A stretch of DNA of 64,000 nt, taken from the NCBI GenBank assembly GCA_965200775.1, contig OZ241383.1, positions 2,542,001 through 2,606,000 of the forward strand, written 5' to 3'. The translations under genes were made by a program, and so were the position numbers. Shown piece by piece: positions 48,063 to 56,705 of this stretch. A model generated the notes under the pieces. It was not told the DNA's origin. It was given only the letters and a program-made list of their open reading frames with translations, and ran no database searches. Numbering within the stretch: position 1 is the first letter of the stretch; every line of letters starts with the position of its first letter. Source of the stretch: Poriferisocius sp965200775 (lineage in GTDB: Bacteria > Actinomycetota > Acidimicrobiia > Acidimicrobiales > Bin134).

Positions 48063-48434
48063 GTGCCCACGATTCAGCAGCTTGTGCGCAAAGGGCGCCA
48101 GTCAAAATTCCGCAAGGAGAAGACACCGGCCCTCAAGAACGCGCCCCAACGGCGGGGAGTCTGCACCCGGGTTTACACCACCACCCCGAAGAAGCCGAAC
48201 TCGGCGCTGCGGCGGGTGGCCCGCGTCCGGCTGACCAGCGGTATGGAGGTCACCGCCTACATACCCGGCGAGGGGCACAACCTCCAGGAACACTCCATCG
48301 TGCTGGTGCGGGGCGGGCGGGTCAGAGACCTTCCCGGCGTGCGCTACAAGGTCATCCGGGGCACGCTCGACACCTCCGGCGTCACCGACCGCCGCCAGGC
48401 TCGCAGCCGCTACGGCGCCAAGAAGGAAAGCTAG
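48063..48434 (+). CDS. rpsL: 30S ribosomal protein S12
   Basis: A 123-residue S12. TTTPKKPNSALRR keeps Lys43 of the decoding loop, but GGRVRDLPGVRY has Arg at position 88 where lysine is usual; Lys88Arg is a known streptomycin-resistance change in M. tuberculosis. GTG start at 48063 with AGGAAG upstream. Confidence 0.96.
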   Translation: MPTIQQLVRKGRQSKFRKEKTPALKNAPQRRGVCTRVYTTTPKKPNSALRRVARVRLTSGMEVTAYIPGEGHNLQEHSIVLVRGGRVRDLPGVRYKVIRGTLDTSGVTDRRQARSRYGAKKES

Positions 48435-48436
48435 CC

Positions 48437-48907
48437 ATGCCTCGCAAGGGCCCGGCCGGCCACCGCCACCTTCCCAACGACCCGGTTTACGACTCGTTAC
48501 TGGTTACCCAGTTCGTGAACAAGGTGCTGCAGCGGGGCAAGCGCTCCACCGCCGAGCGCATCGTGTACGGCGCCCTCGACATCGTCGAGCAGAAAACCAA
48601 CGCCGAGCCGCTGGGCACGCTGAAGCGGGCCGTGGAGCATGTGCGGCCCCAACTCGAAGTTCGCAGCCGGCGAGTTGGCGGCGCCACCTACCAGGTTCCG
48701 GTGGATGTGCGCCCCCGGCGGGCCAACACCCTGGCCATCCGCTGGATCGTCAACCACTCCCGTGAGCGCCGCGAGCGCACCATGACCGATCGGTTGGCCA
48801 ACGAGATTCTGGACGCCTCCAACGGCCTGGGCGCGTCGGTGAAACGGCGCGACGACCTGCACAAGATGGCAGAGTCGAACCGGGCCTTCGCCCACTACCG
48901 CTGGTAA
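48437..48907 (+). CDS. rpsG: 30S ribosomal protein S7
   Basis: A 156-residue S7 of normal length. MPRKGPAGHRHLPNDPVYDSLLVTQFVN and VRPRRANTLAIRWIVNHSRERRERTMTDRLANEI are diagnostic; it nucleates the 30S head. Two bases after rpsL. Confidence 0.96.
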   Translation: MPRKGPAGHRHLPNDPVYDSLLVTQFVNKVLQRGKRSTAERIVYGALDIVEQKTNAEPLGTLKRAVEHVRPQLEVRSRRVGGATYQVPVDVRPRRANTLAIRWIVNHSRERRERTMTDRLANEILDASNGLGASVKRRDDLHKMAESNRAFAHYRW

Positions 48908-48930
48908 GCGGTCCTTCCCCCTCAAGCGTC

Positions 48931-51009
48931 ATGTCTCGTCACCCCCTTGAAAAGACTCGCAACATTGGCATCATGGCCCACATTGACGCGGGCAAAACCA
49001 CCTGCACCGAGCGCATCCTGTTCTACACCGGCAAGGCCTACAAGCTCGGTGAGGTTCACGACGGCGCCGCCACCATGGACTGGATGGAGCAGGAGCAGGA
49101 GCGGGGCATCACCATTACCTCGGCTGCCACCACCGCCGAGTGGGCCGGGCACCGGATCAACATCATCGACACCCCCGGCCACGTGGACTTCACCATGGAG
49201 GTGGAGCGCTCGCTTCGGGTGCTCGACGGCGCGGTGGCCCTGTTCGACGGGGTGGCCGGCGTGGAGCCCCAGTCCGAGACGGTTTGGCGTCAGGCCAACA
49301 AGTACGGGGTCCCCCGCATTTGCTTCATCAACAAGCTCGACCGCACCGGGGCTAACTTCGAGCGTGCCGTGCTCACCATCACCGAGCGGCTCCGGGCCAA
49401 CACTGCGGTCATTCAGATTCCCATCGGTATCGAGGCCGAGCTTCAGGGCGTGGTCGATCTGGTGGAGATGCAGGGTTTGATCTGGCGAGGTGACGACCTT
49501 GGTGCCACGTGGGATGTCACAGAGATCCCCGCCGACCTGAGGGACAAGGCCGAGGAAGCCCGGTTCGAGCTCATCGACCTGCTCACCCGGTTCGATGAGA
49601 ACCTTCTCGAGAAGTACATCGAGGACGAGGACTCCATCACCCCGGCCGATCTGCGGTCTGCGCTGCGGTCCGCCACCCTGTCGCTGGACGTGGTGCCGGT
49701 GCTGTGCGGTTCGGCGTTCAAGAACAAGGGCGTTCAGCCCCTGCTGGACGCGATAATCGACTACCTCCCCTCCCCGCTGGACATTCCCTCGGTGAAGGGC
49801 GCCCACAAGGGCGAGGAGTGCGACCGGCCCGCCGACGACAATGCCCCGTTCAGCGCGCTGGCGTTCAAGATCATGAGCGACCCCCATGTGGGCAAGCTCA
49901 CCTACATCCGGGTGTACAGCGGCCAGCTCCAAAAGGGTGGCCAGGTGGTCAACTCCCGCACCGGCCGCAAGGAGCGGTTGGGGCGCATCCTGGAGATGCA
50001 CGCCAACGACCGCGAAGACCTCGACATCGTCAGGGCCGGCGACATCGTGGCCGGCATCGGACTCAAGGACGTGCGAACCGGGGACACGTTGGCCGACGCA
50101 GGCGACCCCATCGTGCTGGAGCAGATGGACATTCCCGACCCGGTGATCCAGGTGGCGGTGGAGCCCCGGACGAAGGCCGACCAGGACAAGCTGGGCAAGG
50201 CCATGTCGGCACTGGCCGAGGAAGACCCGACATTCCAGGTCCGCACCGACGAGGAAACGGCACAGACCCTCATCGCCGGGATGGGAGAACTGCACCTCGA
50301 GGTTCTGGTGGAGCGGATGCTGCGGGAGTTTCGGGTGGACGCCTCGGTGGGCAAGCCCCAAGTGGCCTACCGCGAGACCATCTCCGCACCGGTGTCGGGC
50401 CACACCCACACTCTCAAGAAGCAGACTGGCGGCTCGGGCCAGTACGCCGAGATCACCTTCAACCTCGAGCCCAACGACCCCGGCAAGGGCTACGAGTTCT
50501 CAAGCGAGGTCACCGGCGGCCGCATCCCCCGGGAATACATCCCGGCGGTGGACAACGGCATGAAGGACGCCATGACCACAGGGCCGCTGGCCGGATTCCC
50601 AGTGGTGGACCTCAAGGTAACCCTCACCGACGGCCGCCACCACGACGTGGACTCGTCGGAGATGGCGTTCAAGATCGCCGCCACCTCGGCGTTCAGAGAA
50701 GCGGCTCGCAGGGCCAGGCCCATCCTGCTGGAGCCGATCATGGCGGTGGACGTCGTGACGCCCGAGGAGTACATGGGCGACGTGATCGGCGATCTCAATG
50801 GTCGCCGAGGCAAGATCGACAGCATGGAACAGCGGGGCAGCGAACAAATTGTGAAGGCCCATGTGCCACTTTCCGAAATGTTCGGGTACGCTACCGAACT
50901 TCGTTCGCGGACACAGGGCCGTGCTACGTACACCATGCAGTTCGACACCTACCGGCCGGCTCCGGCCAAGGTGCAGGAGGAAATCGTCGCCCGTATCCGG
51001 GGCGAGTGA
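48931..51009 (+). CDS. fusA: Elongation factor G
   Basis: A 692-residue translocation GTPase. G1 AHIDAGKTT, G2/G3 GITITSAATT and DTPGHVDFTMEV, G4 NKLDRTGAN. Domain IV has the loop HHDVDSSEMAFKIAA. Ribosome-binding site is weak: no clear purine run in the 23-nt gap after rpsG, so coupling to rpsG is probable. Confidence 0.97.
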   Translation: MSRHPLEKTRNIGIMAHIDAGKTTCTERILFYTGKAYKLGEVHDGAATMDWMEQEQERGITITSAATTAEWAGHRINIIDTPGHVDFTMEVERSLRVLDGAVALFDGVAGVEPQSETVWRQANKYGVPRICFINKLDRTGANFERAVLTITERLRANTAVIQIPIGIEAELQGVVDLVEMQGLIWRGDDLGATWDVTEIPADLRDKAEEARFELIDLLTRFDENLLEKYIEDEDSITPADLRSALRSATLSLDVVPVLCGSAFKNKGVQPLLDAIIDYLPSPLDIPSVKGAHKGEECDRPADDNAPFSALAFKIMSDPHVGKLTYIRVYSGQLQKGGQVVNSRTGRKERLGRILEMHANDREDLDIVRAGDIVAGIGLKDVRTGDTLADAGDPIVLEQMDIPDPVIQVAVEPRTKADQDKLGKAMSALAEEDPTFQVRTDEETAQTLIAGMGELHLEVLVERMLREFRVDASVGKPQVAYRETISAPVSGHTHTLKKQTGGSGQYAEITFNLEPNDPGKGYEFSSEVTGGRIPREYIPAVDNGMKDAMTTGPLAGFPVVDLKVTLTDGRHHDVDSSEMAFKIAATSAFREAARRARPILLEPIMAVDVVTPEEYMGDVIGDLNGRRGKIDSMEQRGSEQIVKAHVPLSEMFGYATELRSRTQGRATYTMQFDTYRPAPAKVQEEIVARIRGE

Positions 51010-51042
51010 CCAGGGGCGAGGAGCCCAATTTCGGAGGCAAAA

Positions 51043-52233
51043 ATGGCGAAGGAAACATTCGAGCGCACCAAGCCGCACTTGAACGTGGGAACGATGGGCC
51101 ACATCGACCACGGCAAGACCACCCTTACCGCGGCCATCACCAGGGTGCTGTCGGAGGCCGACCCCACATCCACCCAGTTCACCGAGTTCGACAACATCGA
51201 CAAGGCTCCCGAGGAGCGTGAGCGGGGCATCACCATCAACGTGGCCCACGTCGAGTACGAGACCCCGAACCGCCACTACGCCCACGTCGATATGCCGGGC
51301 CACGCCGACTACATCAAGAACATGATCACCGGCGCGGCCCAGGTGGACGGCGCCATCCTGGTGGTGTCGGCCGCCGACGGCCCCATGCCCCAGACCAGGG
51401 AGCACGTGTTGCTGGCCCGCCAGGTGGGTGTACCCGCCATCGTGGTGGCCCTGAACAAGGTGGACATGGTTGACGACGAGGAACTGCTGGAGCTGGTGGA
51501 GCTTGAGGTCCGCGAGCTGCTCAGCGAGTACGACTTCCCCGGCGACGACATCCCGGTGGTTCCGGTGTCGGCCCTCAAGGCCCTCGACGGGGACGCCGAC
51601 TCCGCCCAGCAGGTCATGGATCTGATGGCGCAGGTGGACTCCTACATCGACGAGCCCGAGCGGGATGTGGACAAGCCGTTCCTGATGCCCATCGAGGATG
51701 TGTTCTCCATCACCGGGCGAGGCACGGTGGTCACCGGCCGGGTGGAGCAGGGCATCGTCAACACCGGTGACAAGGTGGAGATCGTCGGGATCCGGGACAC
51801 CGCCGAGACGGTGTGTACCGGGGTGGAGATGTTCCGCAAGCTGCTCGACGAAGGCCGGGCAGGCGACAACATCGGCGCCCTGCTGCGGGGTACAGGCAAG
51901 GACGAGGTCCAGCGGGGCCAGGTGCTGGCCAAGCCCGGCTCCATCACCCCCCACACCAACTTCGAGGCCCAGGTGTACGTTCTGACCAAGGAAGAGGGGG
52001 GCCGCCACAAGCCCTTCTTCAGCAACTACCGGCCCCAGTTCTACTTCCGCACCACTGATGTCACCGGCACCATCGCCTTGCCCGAGGGCATCGAGATGTG
52101 CATGCCCGGCGATAACACGGAGATGGTGGTGGAGCTGATCGCCCCGATTGCCATGGACGAGGGCCTGCGCTTTGCCATCCGCGAGGGTGGACGCACAGTG
52201 GGTGCGGGCACCGTCACCAAGATCATCAAGTAA
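51043..52233 (+). CDS. tuf: Elongation factor Tu
   Basis: A 396-residue aminoacyl-tRNA carrier. G1 GHIDHGKTT, switch I ERERGITIN, G3 DMPGHADY, G4 NKVDMVDD. Domains 2 and 3 complete, ending in GGRTVGAGTVTKIIK. CGGAGG upstream. Confidence 0.97.
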   Translation: MAKETFERTKPHLNVGTMGHIDHGKTTLTAAITRVLSEADPTSTQFTEFDNIDKAPEERERGITINVAHVEYETPNRHYAHVDMPGHADYIKNMITGAAQVDGAILVVSAADGPMPQTREHVLLARQVGVPAIVVALNKVDMVDDEELLELVELEVRELLSEYDFPGDDIPVVPVSALKALDGDADSAQQVMDLMAQVDSYIDEPERDVDKPFLMPIEDVFSITGRGTVVTGRVEQGIVNTGDKVEIVGIRDTAETVCTGVEMFRKLLDEGRAGDNIGALLRGTGKDEVQRGQVLAKPGSITPHTNFEAQVYVLTKEEGGRHKPFFSNYRPQFYFRTTDVTGTIALPEGIEMCMPGDNTEMVVELIAPIAMDEGLRFAIREGGRTVGAGTVTKIIK

Positions 52234-52238
52234 CTCCC

Positions 52239-52559
52239 ATGGCAGCAGGACAGAAGATCCGCATCCGGCTCAAGGCCTACGATCACGAGATCATCGACCA
52301 ATCCACGAAGAAGATCGTAGAGACGGTCAAGCGCACCCAGGCCGACCTACGGGGACCTGTTCCGCTGCCCACCGAGAAGCACCGCTTCACGGTGATCCGC
52401 TCGCCCCACAAGGACAAGGACAGCAGGGAGCACTTCGAGATTCGCATCCACAAGCGGCTGCTCGACATCGTGGATCCCGGTCCCAAGACCGTGGACTCGC
52501 TTCAACGGCTGGACTTGCCCGCAGGTGTCGATATCGAGATCAAGCTCCAACACGGCTGA
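52239..52559 (+). CDS. rpsJ: 30S ribosomal protein S10
   Basis: A 106-residue S10/NusE: IRIRLKAYDHEIIDQSTKKIVETVKRT and GPVPLPTEKHRFTVIRSPHKDKDSREHFEIRIHKRLLDI. Also a NusB partner in antitermination. Normally the first gene of the S10 operon, but here it closes the str group and is cut off from rplC by four genes. Confidence 0.97.
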   Translation: MAAGQKIRIRLKAYDHEIIDQSTKKIVETVKRTQADLRGPVPLPTEKHRFTVIRSPHKDKDSREHFEIRIHKRLLDIVDPGPKTVDSLQRLDLPAGVDIEIKLQHG

Positions 52560-52563
52560 CACC

Positions 52564-52587
52564 ATGCCGATACCAGGGCAGCGATGA
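52564..52587 (+). CDS. Minicistron between rpsJ and serB (7 codons)
   Basis: ATG at 52564, four bases after the rpsJ stop; encodes MPIPGQR and stops by ATGA overlap on the next minicistron (ATG 52584). Too short to judge alone; listed because it forms a chain. Confidence 0.3.
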   Translation: MPIPGQR

Positions 52588-52652
52588 CTTCCTCCCAGGT
52601 AGTACTCCTCCGGGTTTCGGGACCAGACAAAGCTCCCATCGGTGTCCGATGA
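52584..52652 (+). CDS. Minicistron with copied serB start (22 codons)
   Basis: Encodes MTSSQVVLLRVSGPDK plus APIGVR. Residues 5-16 copy residues 5-16 of SerB. TGA overlaps the true serB ATG at 52649 (ATGA). Confidence 0.45.
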   Translation: MTSSQVVLLRVSGPDKAPIGVR

Positions 52653-52696
52653 GCACGAACCAGGTAGTACTCCTCCGGGTTTCGGGACCAGACAAA
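52595..52696 (+). repeat. Duplicated serB start region (2 x 37 bp, period 65)
   Basis: Copy 1 at 52595-52631 and copy 2 at 52660-52696 are identical over 37 bp. The codons just before (MTSS versus MSTN) differ, so the copies have diverged at the edge or were built by a template switch. Confidence 0.95.
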
Positions 52697-53821
52697 CCGG
52701 GACTGTTCGCAGCTCTTCTCAACGTGTTGGCCGCCGGGGGTGCCCACGTCCAGGACGTGGAGCAGATAGTCATCCGCCGCCAGCTCGTGCTGGGAATCGT
52801 GATCGAGGCTCCCCCCGGCGACGACCTGTTCAAGGACCTTCTCCTGTTCGGGTGGGAGCAGGAGGTTGCGGTGGAGTTCGACGTGGTCGATGCCACCCCC
52901 ACGTCGCACGCCAACGCTCACGCCATCACCGTGCTGGGTCGGGAGCTGACCCCGGCGATACTGGCTGAAACAGCCGCCGCCATCGCCGACGGAGGCGGGA
53001 ACATCAACCGCATCGTGCGGCTGTCCCGTTACCCCATATACAGCTACGAGCTTCTGGTGGAGGGGGGCGACGCCGACACCATCCGCTATAACCTGCTGTC
53101 GGCCGCCGGCGCCAACCCCGGCTTCGAGGTGGCCATCCAGCGGGAGGGCCTGGCCCGGCGAGCCAAGCGAGTGGCGGTGCTGGATGTTGACTCAACCCTC
53201 ATCCAGAACGAGATGATCGACCTGCTGGCCGCCGAAGCGGGCTGCGTGGAGACTTGTCAAACCCTGACCGAGCGGGCCATGCGGGGGGAGATCGACTTCG
53301 AGACCGCCCTGCGGGAACGGGTGGGTCTGCTGGCCGGATTGGACGAAGACGCCATGGAGCGAGCGTGGGACAAGGTCAGGCTCACCCCGGGGGCCCGCAC
53401 GTTCCTGTCCACCCTTCAGGTGCTGGGGTTCTCCATCGCCATAATCAGCGGCGGCTTCACGCGGTTCTGCAACCGCATCCAGGAGGACTTCTGCCTCGAC
53501 TACTCCTACGCCAACACCCTGGAGATGGTGGACGGCAAGCTCACAGGAAGGTTGGAAGGCCCGATCGTGGATCGCCAACGCAAGGCAGAGATCCTCTACG
53601 AGGTGGCCGCCGCCGAAGGTGTCTCGCCCGAGCAGGTGGTGGCGGTGGGAGACGGTGCCAACGACATCGACATGCTCTCGGTTGCCGGATTGGGTATCGC
53701 TTTCAACGCCAAGCCCAAGGTGCGGGAAGCGGTGGACACCTCGTTGAACATCCCCTACCTGGATGCAGTTCTGTTTCTCCTCGGGGTGAGCCGCGAAGAA
53801 GTAGAGGCCGCAGGCATTTGA
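52649..53821 (+). CDS. serB: Phosphoserine phosphatase SerB with ACT domains
   Basis: A 390-residue enzyme for the last step of serine synthesis. Two N-terminal ACT-type regions (VVLLRVSGPDKPGLFAALLNVL and AITVLGRELTPAILAETAAAIAD) precede the HAD domain: VLDVDSTLIQNEMID (motif I), ISGGFTRFC (motif II), GDGANDIDMLSVAGLGIAF (motifs III-IV). ACT domains suggest serine feedback. The ATG at 52649 is the in-frame copy of the duplicated start. The stop overlaps the TTG of the next gene. Confidence 0.93.
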   Translation: MSTNQVVLLRVSGPDKPGLFAALLNVLAAGGAHVQDVEQIVIRRQLVLGIVIEAPPGDDLFKDLLLFGWEQEVAVEFDVVDATPTSHANAHAITVLGRELTPAILAETAAAIADGGGNINRIVRLSRYPIYSYELLVEGGDADTIRYNLLSAAGANPGFEVAIQREGLARRAKRVAVLDVDSTLIQNEMIDLLAAEAGCVETCQTLTERAMRGEIDFETALRERVGLLAGLDEDAMERAWDKVRLTPGARTFLSTLQVLGFSIAIISGGFTRFCNRIQEDFCLDYSYANTLEMVDGKLTGRLEGPIVDRQRKAEILYEVAAAEGVSPEQVVAVGDGANDIDMLSVAGLGIAFNAKPKVREAVDTSLNIPYLDAVLFLLGVSREEVEAAGI

Positions 53822-54687
53822 TCGATCCCCCGCCGATTCGCAGCCTGTTGTTCGTTCCCGCCAATCGGGCCGACCGGATGCAGAAGGCTCTGGAATCGGA
53901 AGCCGACGGGGTGGTGTTCGACATGGAAAGCGCCATCCCCCGGGGAGCGGCCGCCGAAGCCCGGGTCAACGTTCGCCAAGCGTTGGAAGCCCGTACCCCC
54001 GACCAACCGGTGGTGTTCATCCGACCTTCCGCGGTGGGTACCCCCGACTTCAATCCCGATATGGACGCCGGCCTGCATCCCTCCCTCGGCACGGTGATGT
54101 TGCCGCAGGTCACCCACCCGGATGAGGTGTCCGCCGTCGCCGAGGCCCTGGAGGGAACCGAGGCCCGGATCATGCCGCTGGTGGAAACCGCTGCCGCGGT
54201 ACGCCTGGCTTTCGAGCTGGCCACCGCTTCCGACCGGGTGGCCTACATGGGCGGAGCCACTTCCCGCCAGGGCGACCTGGCCCGCTCGGTTGGCTACGAG
54301 TGGACGGCCGAGGGCACCGAAACCCTTTACCTGCGCCAAAAGGTGCTGATTGACGTGCGAGCGGCCGGTGTGCCCAACCCGCTGTCGGGACTATGGGGCA
54401 CCTTGGATGACCTCGCCGGTCTCACCCGGTTCGCCCGGCAAACCCACCAACTCGGTTACGAGGGAATGCTTGCCATCCACCCCAGCCACATCCCGGTCAT
54501 CAACCAAGTCTTTTCCCCGACCCCGGAGGAGATCGAAGGTTGGCAGCGGCTGATCGGTGCCGCCGAGGAGGCCGAAGCCCAGGGTGTCGGCGCTTTCCGT
54601 CATGAGGGCCGCCTTGTCGACCGGGCCCACGTCCTCACAGCCCGCCGTCTGCTCTCCCGAGCCGAAAGGCTCAACCTCAGCGATTAA
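53818..54687 (+). CDS. CitE-like lyase (citrate lyase beta family)
   Basis: A 289-residue HpcH/HpaI-type TIM-barrel protein: RSLLFVPANRADRMQKAL, GVVFDMESAIP with the metal Asp/Glu, PLVETAAAVRLA, and a late AIHPSHIPVINQVFSP block. CitE-like proteins cleave or form malyl-, citramalyl- or related CoA esters. Stand-alone, without citD/citF, so the substrate is open. TTG start overlaps the serB stop (TTGA). Confidence 0.85.
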   Translation: MIDPPPIRSLLFVPANRADRMQKALESEADGVVFDMESAIPRGAAAEARVNVRQALEARTPDQPVVFIRPSAVGTPDFNPDMDAGLHPSLGTVMLPQVTHPDEVSAVAEALEGTEARIMPLVETAAAVRLAFELATASDRVAYMGGATSRQGDLARSVGYEWTAEGTETLYLRQKVLIDVRAAGVPNPLSGLWGTLDDLAGLTRFARQTHQLGYEGMLAIHPSHIPVINQVFSPTPEEIEGWQRLIGAAEEAEAQGVGAFRHEGRLVDRAHVLTARRLLSRAERLNLSD

Positions 54688-54714
54688 TCCCGCTACCGAC
54701 CAGAAAATTGGCCT

Positions 54715-54753
54715 TTGACGGGGGGGGGGGGGGGGCAAGCACTGCGCTAGACT
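54715..54753 (+). promoter_or_regulatory. tpx promoter with a 16-G tract in the spacer
   Basis: TTGACG at 54715-54720 and TAGACT at 54748-54753 are separated by 27 bp, including the G-run 54720-54735. A 17-bp spacer would need about five Gs after the -35. Length change by slippage could tune or switch the promoter. Confidence 0.5.
54720..54735 (+). repeat. Poly-G tract (16 G)
   Basis: The longest mononucleotide run in the window. Such tracts are slippage-prone and also error-prone in sequencing. Confidence 0.9.
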
Positions 54754-54797
54754 TTTTGTCGCCAACAGCAGTCTTCAAGCAGGAGAACGAAGTAACC

Positions 54798-55298
54798 ATG
54801 GCCCGGACCACGTTTCACGAAATTCCCGTTGACACCAGAGGCGACCTACCGGCCGTGGGTTCGGCCGCACCGCCGTTCATTCTGGTGGCCAACGATCTTT
54901 CCCTGATCAAGTTGGAAGAGATGGCGGGCCGCACCGTGGTACTCAACATCTTTCCCAGCCTTGACACCGAGGTGTGCGCCAACACCGTACGGACCTTCAA
55001 CTTGGAGGCCACCAAACTGGGCAATACCAACGTACTTGGGGTTTCGATGGATCTGCCCTTCGCCGGTAAGCGCTTCTGCGGCAACCACAACATTGAGCAC
55101 GTGGCTCTCGCTTCCGCTTTTCGCAGCCGGGGCTTCCTGGCCGACTACGGCGTCGAGATGATCAACGGGCCCCTGACCGGTCTCTGCGCCCGAGCCATTG
55201 TGGTTATCGACCCCGACGGCAACGTGGCCCACACCGAGCTGGTGGAACAGATCACTTCGGAGCCCGACTACGACGCCGCCCTCGCCTTCTGCTCCTGA
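54798..55298 (+). CDS. tpx: Thiol peroxidase (Tpx)
   Basis: A 166-residue atypical 2-Cys peroxiredoxin that reduces lipid and hydrogen peroxides with thioredoxin. PSLDTEVCANTVRTFN holds the peroxidatic cysteine with its Thr, and the resolving cysteine is in AGKRFCGNHNIEHV. ATG at 54798 with CAGGAGAACG upstream; the longer frame reads through the G-tract. Its end overlaps the convergent permease gene by 47 bp. Confidence 0.94.
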   Translation: MARTTFHEIPVDTRGDLPAVGSAAPPFILVANDLSLIKLEEMAGRTVVLNIFPSLDTEVCANTVRTFNLEATKLGNTNVLGVSMDLPFAGKRFCGNHNIEHVALASAFRSRGFLADYGVEMINGPLTGLCARAIVVIDPDGNVAHTELVEQITSEPDYDAALAFCS

Positions 55299-56397
55299 CC
55301 TCGGCATCGGAGCGGCCGGATTCGGCCTCGTCCAATTCCCCCACCAGTTCGTGCCGCTCGAGGTAGCTGGACAGGAACGCCTGGATGGTGGCCGCGGCCG
55401 GTAGAGCCAGCACCGCTCCCACAGCGCCCAGCAGTAGGCTCCCGGCGATCACCGAGCCGAAAGCAACCGTCACGTGGATCTCCATGGTGTGAGCTGTGAC
55501 CTTGGGTTGGAGCAGATAGTTCTCCACCTGCTGATAGATCACGATGGCGATTAGGATCACCAACCCCGTGGAGGGTTGGTCGAGCAGCCCGATAAGCACA
55601 GGTAGAGCCCCGGCGATATATGTCCCGATCACCGGCACAAACTGCGAGACCAGGCCAACCCACATCGCCATCGGCACCGGGAAGGGTGCGTCCACGATGA
55701 AGAACAACAGCCAGTGGACCAGGAACGACACCGCAGCCAGGATGATCCTGCTGTAGATGTAGCCCCCCGTTTTGGAAACTGCGATGTCCCACACCCGCAA
55801 CACCAGGCGCTGGCGATCGGGCGACAGCAGCGAGCAGATGTTGCGGCGTAGTTTGGGCCCCTCGGCCACCAGGTAGAAGGTGAACAGCCCCACGGTCAAG
55901 GCCTGGAACAGCACCTGAAGCACGGTCGCCCCCAGGTTGACCAGGTTGTCGGCCAGGCGGGTGGCCAGGTTGGTTACCGCCCCGCCCTCCTGGAACTCGT
56001 CCAGCAAACCCTCGACGTCGACCTCGATTTCGAAGGTGTCCTCCACCCACTGCTCGATGTCGTTGATGTAGCCGGGTGCATTGTCGGCAAACTCACCGAC
56101 TTGGTCGGCCAAAACCGCGCCGATGGCCCAAACGAACAACCCCAGCGCACCCAGCAGGAGCAGGAAAATCATCCCCGTACCCAATCCCCTGCGAACTCCA
56201 TGCCGCTCCATACGGTTCACTGCCGGCTCCAGGGCAAACGACAGGAAGAACGAGACCAGCACGATCACCAGCAGTGATTTCAGCTCTACCACCAGCCAGC
56301 GCAGCACGTACAACCCACCCAGTGCTGCGGCACCGATCAGGATGGCTCGCATCAGCCACCGGGGGAGTTTGTTGGAATCGGACGAAACCTCGTCCAC
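55252..56397 (-). CDS. AI-2E family transporter
   Basis: A 381-residue membrane protein (PF01594 type) with about eight helices: an N-terminal pair, a middle soluble segment (PGYINDIEQWVEDTFEIEVD), then a C-terminal group with LVSQFVPVIGTYIAGALPVLIGLL and YQQVENYLLQPKV, the family signature. Members export autoinducer-2, or act as Na/H antiporters or indole exporters; the substrate here is unknown. Basic tail. GTG start set by a TAGCTT box 6 nt upstream. Confidence 0.88.
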   Translation of the reverse strand: MDEVSSDSNKLPRWLMRAILIGAAALGGLYVLRWLVVELKSLLVIVLVSFFLSFALEPAVNRMERHGVRRGLGTGMIFLLLLGALGLFVWAIGAVLADQVGEFADNAPGYINDIEQWVEDTFEIEVDVEGLLDEFQEGGAVTNLATRLADNLVNLGATVLQVLFQALTVGLFTFYLVAEGPKLRRNICSLLSPDRQRLVLRVWDIAVSKTGGYIYSRIILAAVSFLVHWLLFFIVDAPFPVPMAMWVGLVSQFVPVIGTYIAGALPVLIGLLDQPSTGLVILIAIVIYQQVENYLLQPKVTAHTMEIHVTVAFGSVIAGSLLLGAVGAVLALPAAATIQAFLSSYLERHELVGELDEAESGRSDAEVRSRRRGRRRSRAPK

Positions 56398-56403
56398 GAT
56401 TGC

Positions 56404-56409
56404 AAGCTA
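56404..56409 (-). promoter_or_regulatory. -10 box of leaderless AI-2E gene promoter
   Basis: TAGCTT on the minus strand, 6 nt before the GTG at 56397. Confidence 0.5.
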
Positions 56410-56499
56410 ATCGCCACCCTCGGCCCAACCGGGGATTTGATGAATGCGCATCTGGCCCATCGGATACGGGACGGATCTGGGATTTGGCCAGCCAGGGAT

Positions 56500-56528
56500 T
56501 TGGCCCACGCCGGGGCAGTGGCTATCCT
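56500..56528 (+). promoter_or_regulatory. Likely S10-cluster promoter (TTGGCC-17-TATCCT)
   Basis: TTGGCC at 56500-56505, 17-bp spacer, TATCCT at 56523-56528. The -35 sequence is also present in the first GGGATTTGGCC copy 16 bp upstream, so the polymerase may have two entry frames. Drives rplC onward. Confidence 0.6.
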
Positions 56529-56537
56529 TTATTTTTC

Positions 56538-56557
56538 GTGCCGGCCCCGGTCGGCAC
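56538..56557 (+). promoter_or_regulatory. Hairpin at the start of the rplC leader
   Basis: GTGCCG (56538-56543) pairs with CGGCAC (56552-56557) around an 8-nt loop, right at the expected mRNA 5' end. A candidate for L4-type feedback of the S10 operon; not proven. Confidence 0.45.
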
Positions 56558-56705
56558 TGTTCGTGTAAAGCGACGTCCGCCCAGGCCCGCACGGGGCAGG
56601 AACCTGCTCCGGGAACCAGGCGGCACAACCGAGAACCGCTCCGCCGGAAAGTCCCGTCCCAGGGCCTGATACCGTGCGGAGCGTTCGCGTGAAGGCAGGA
56701 TCGCG

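Larger units (their letters stand above)
56410..56705. other. Non-coding stretch upstream of rplC
   Basis: About 300 bp without a convincing gene. It holds a repeated GGGATTTGGCC (56479-56489 and 56495-56505), the rplC promoter, and a leader of about 170 nt with a stem at 56538-56557. Short ORFs here lack ribosome-binding sites and look accidental. Confidence 0.6.
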
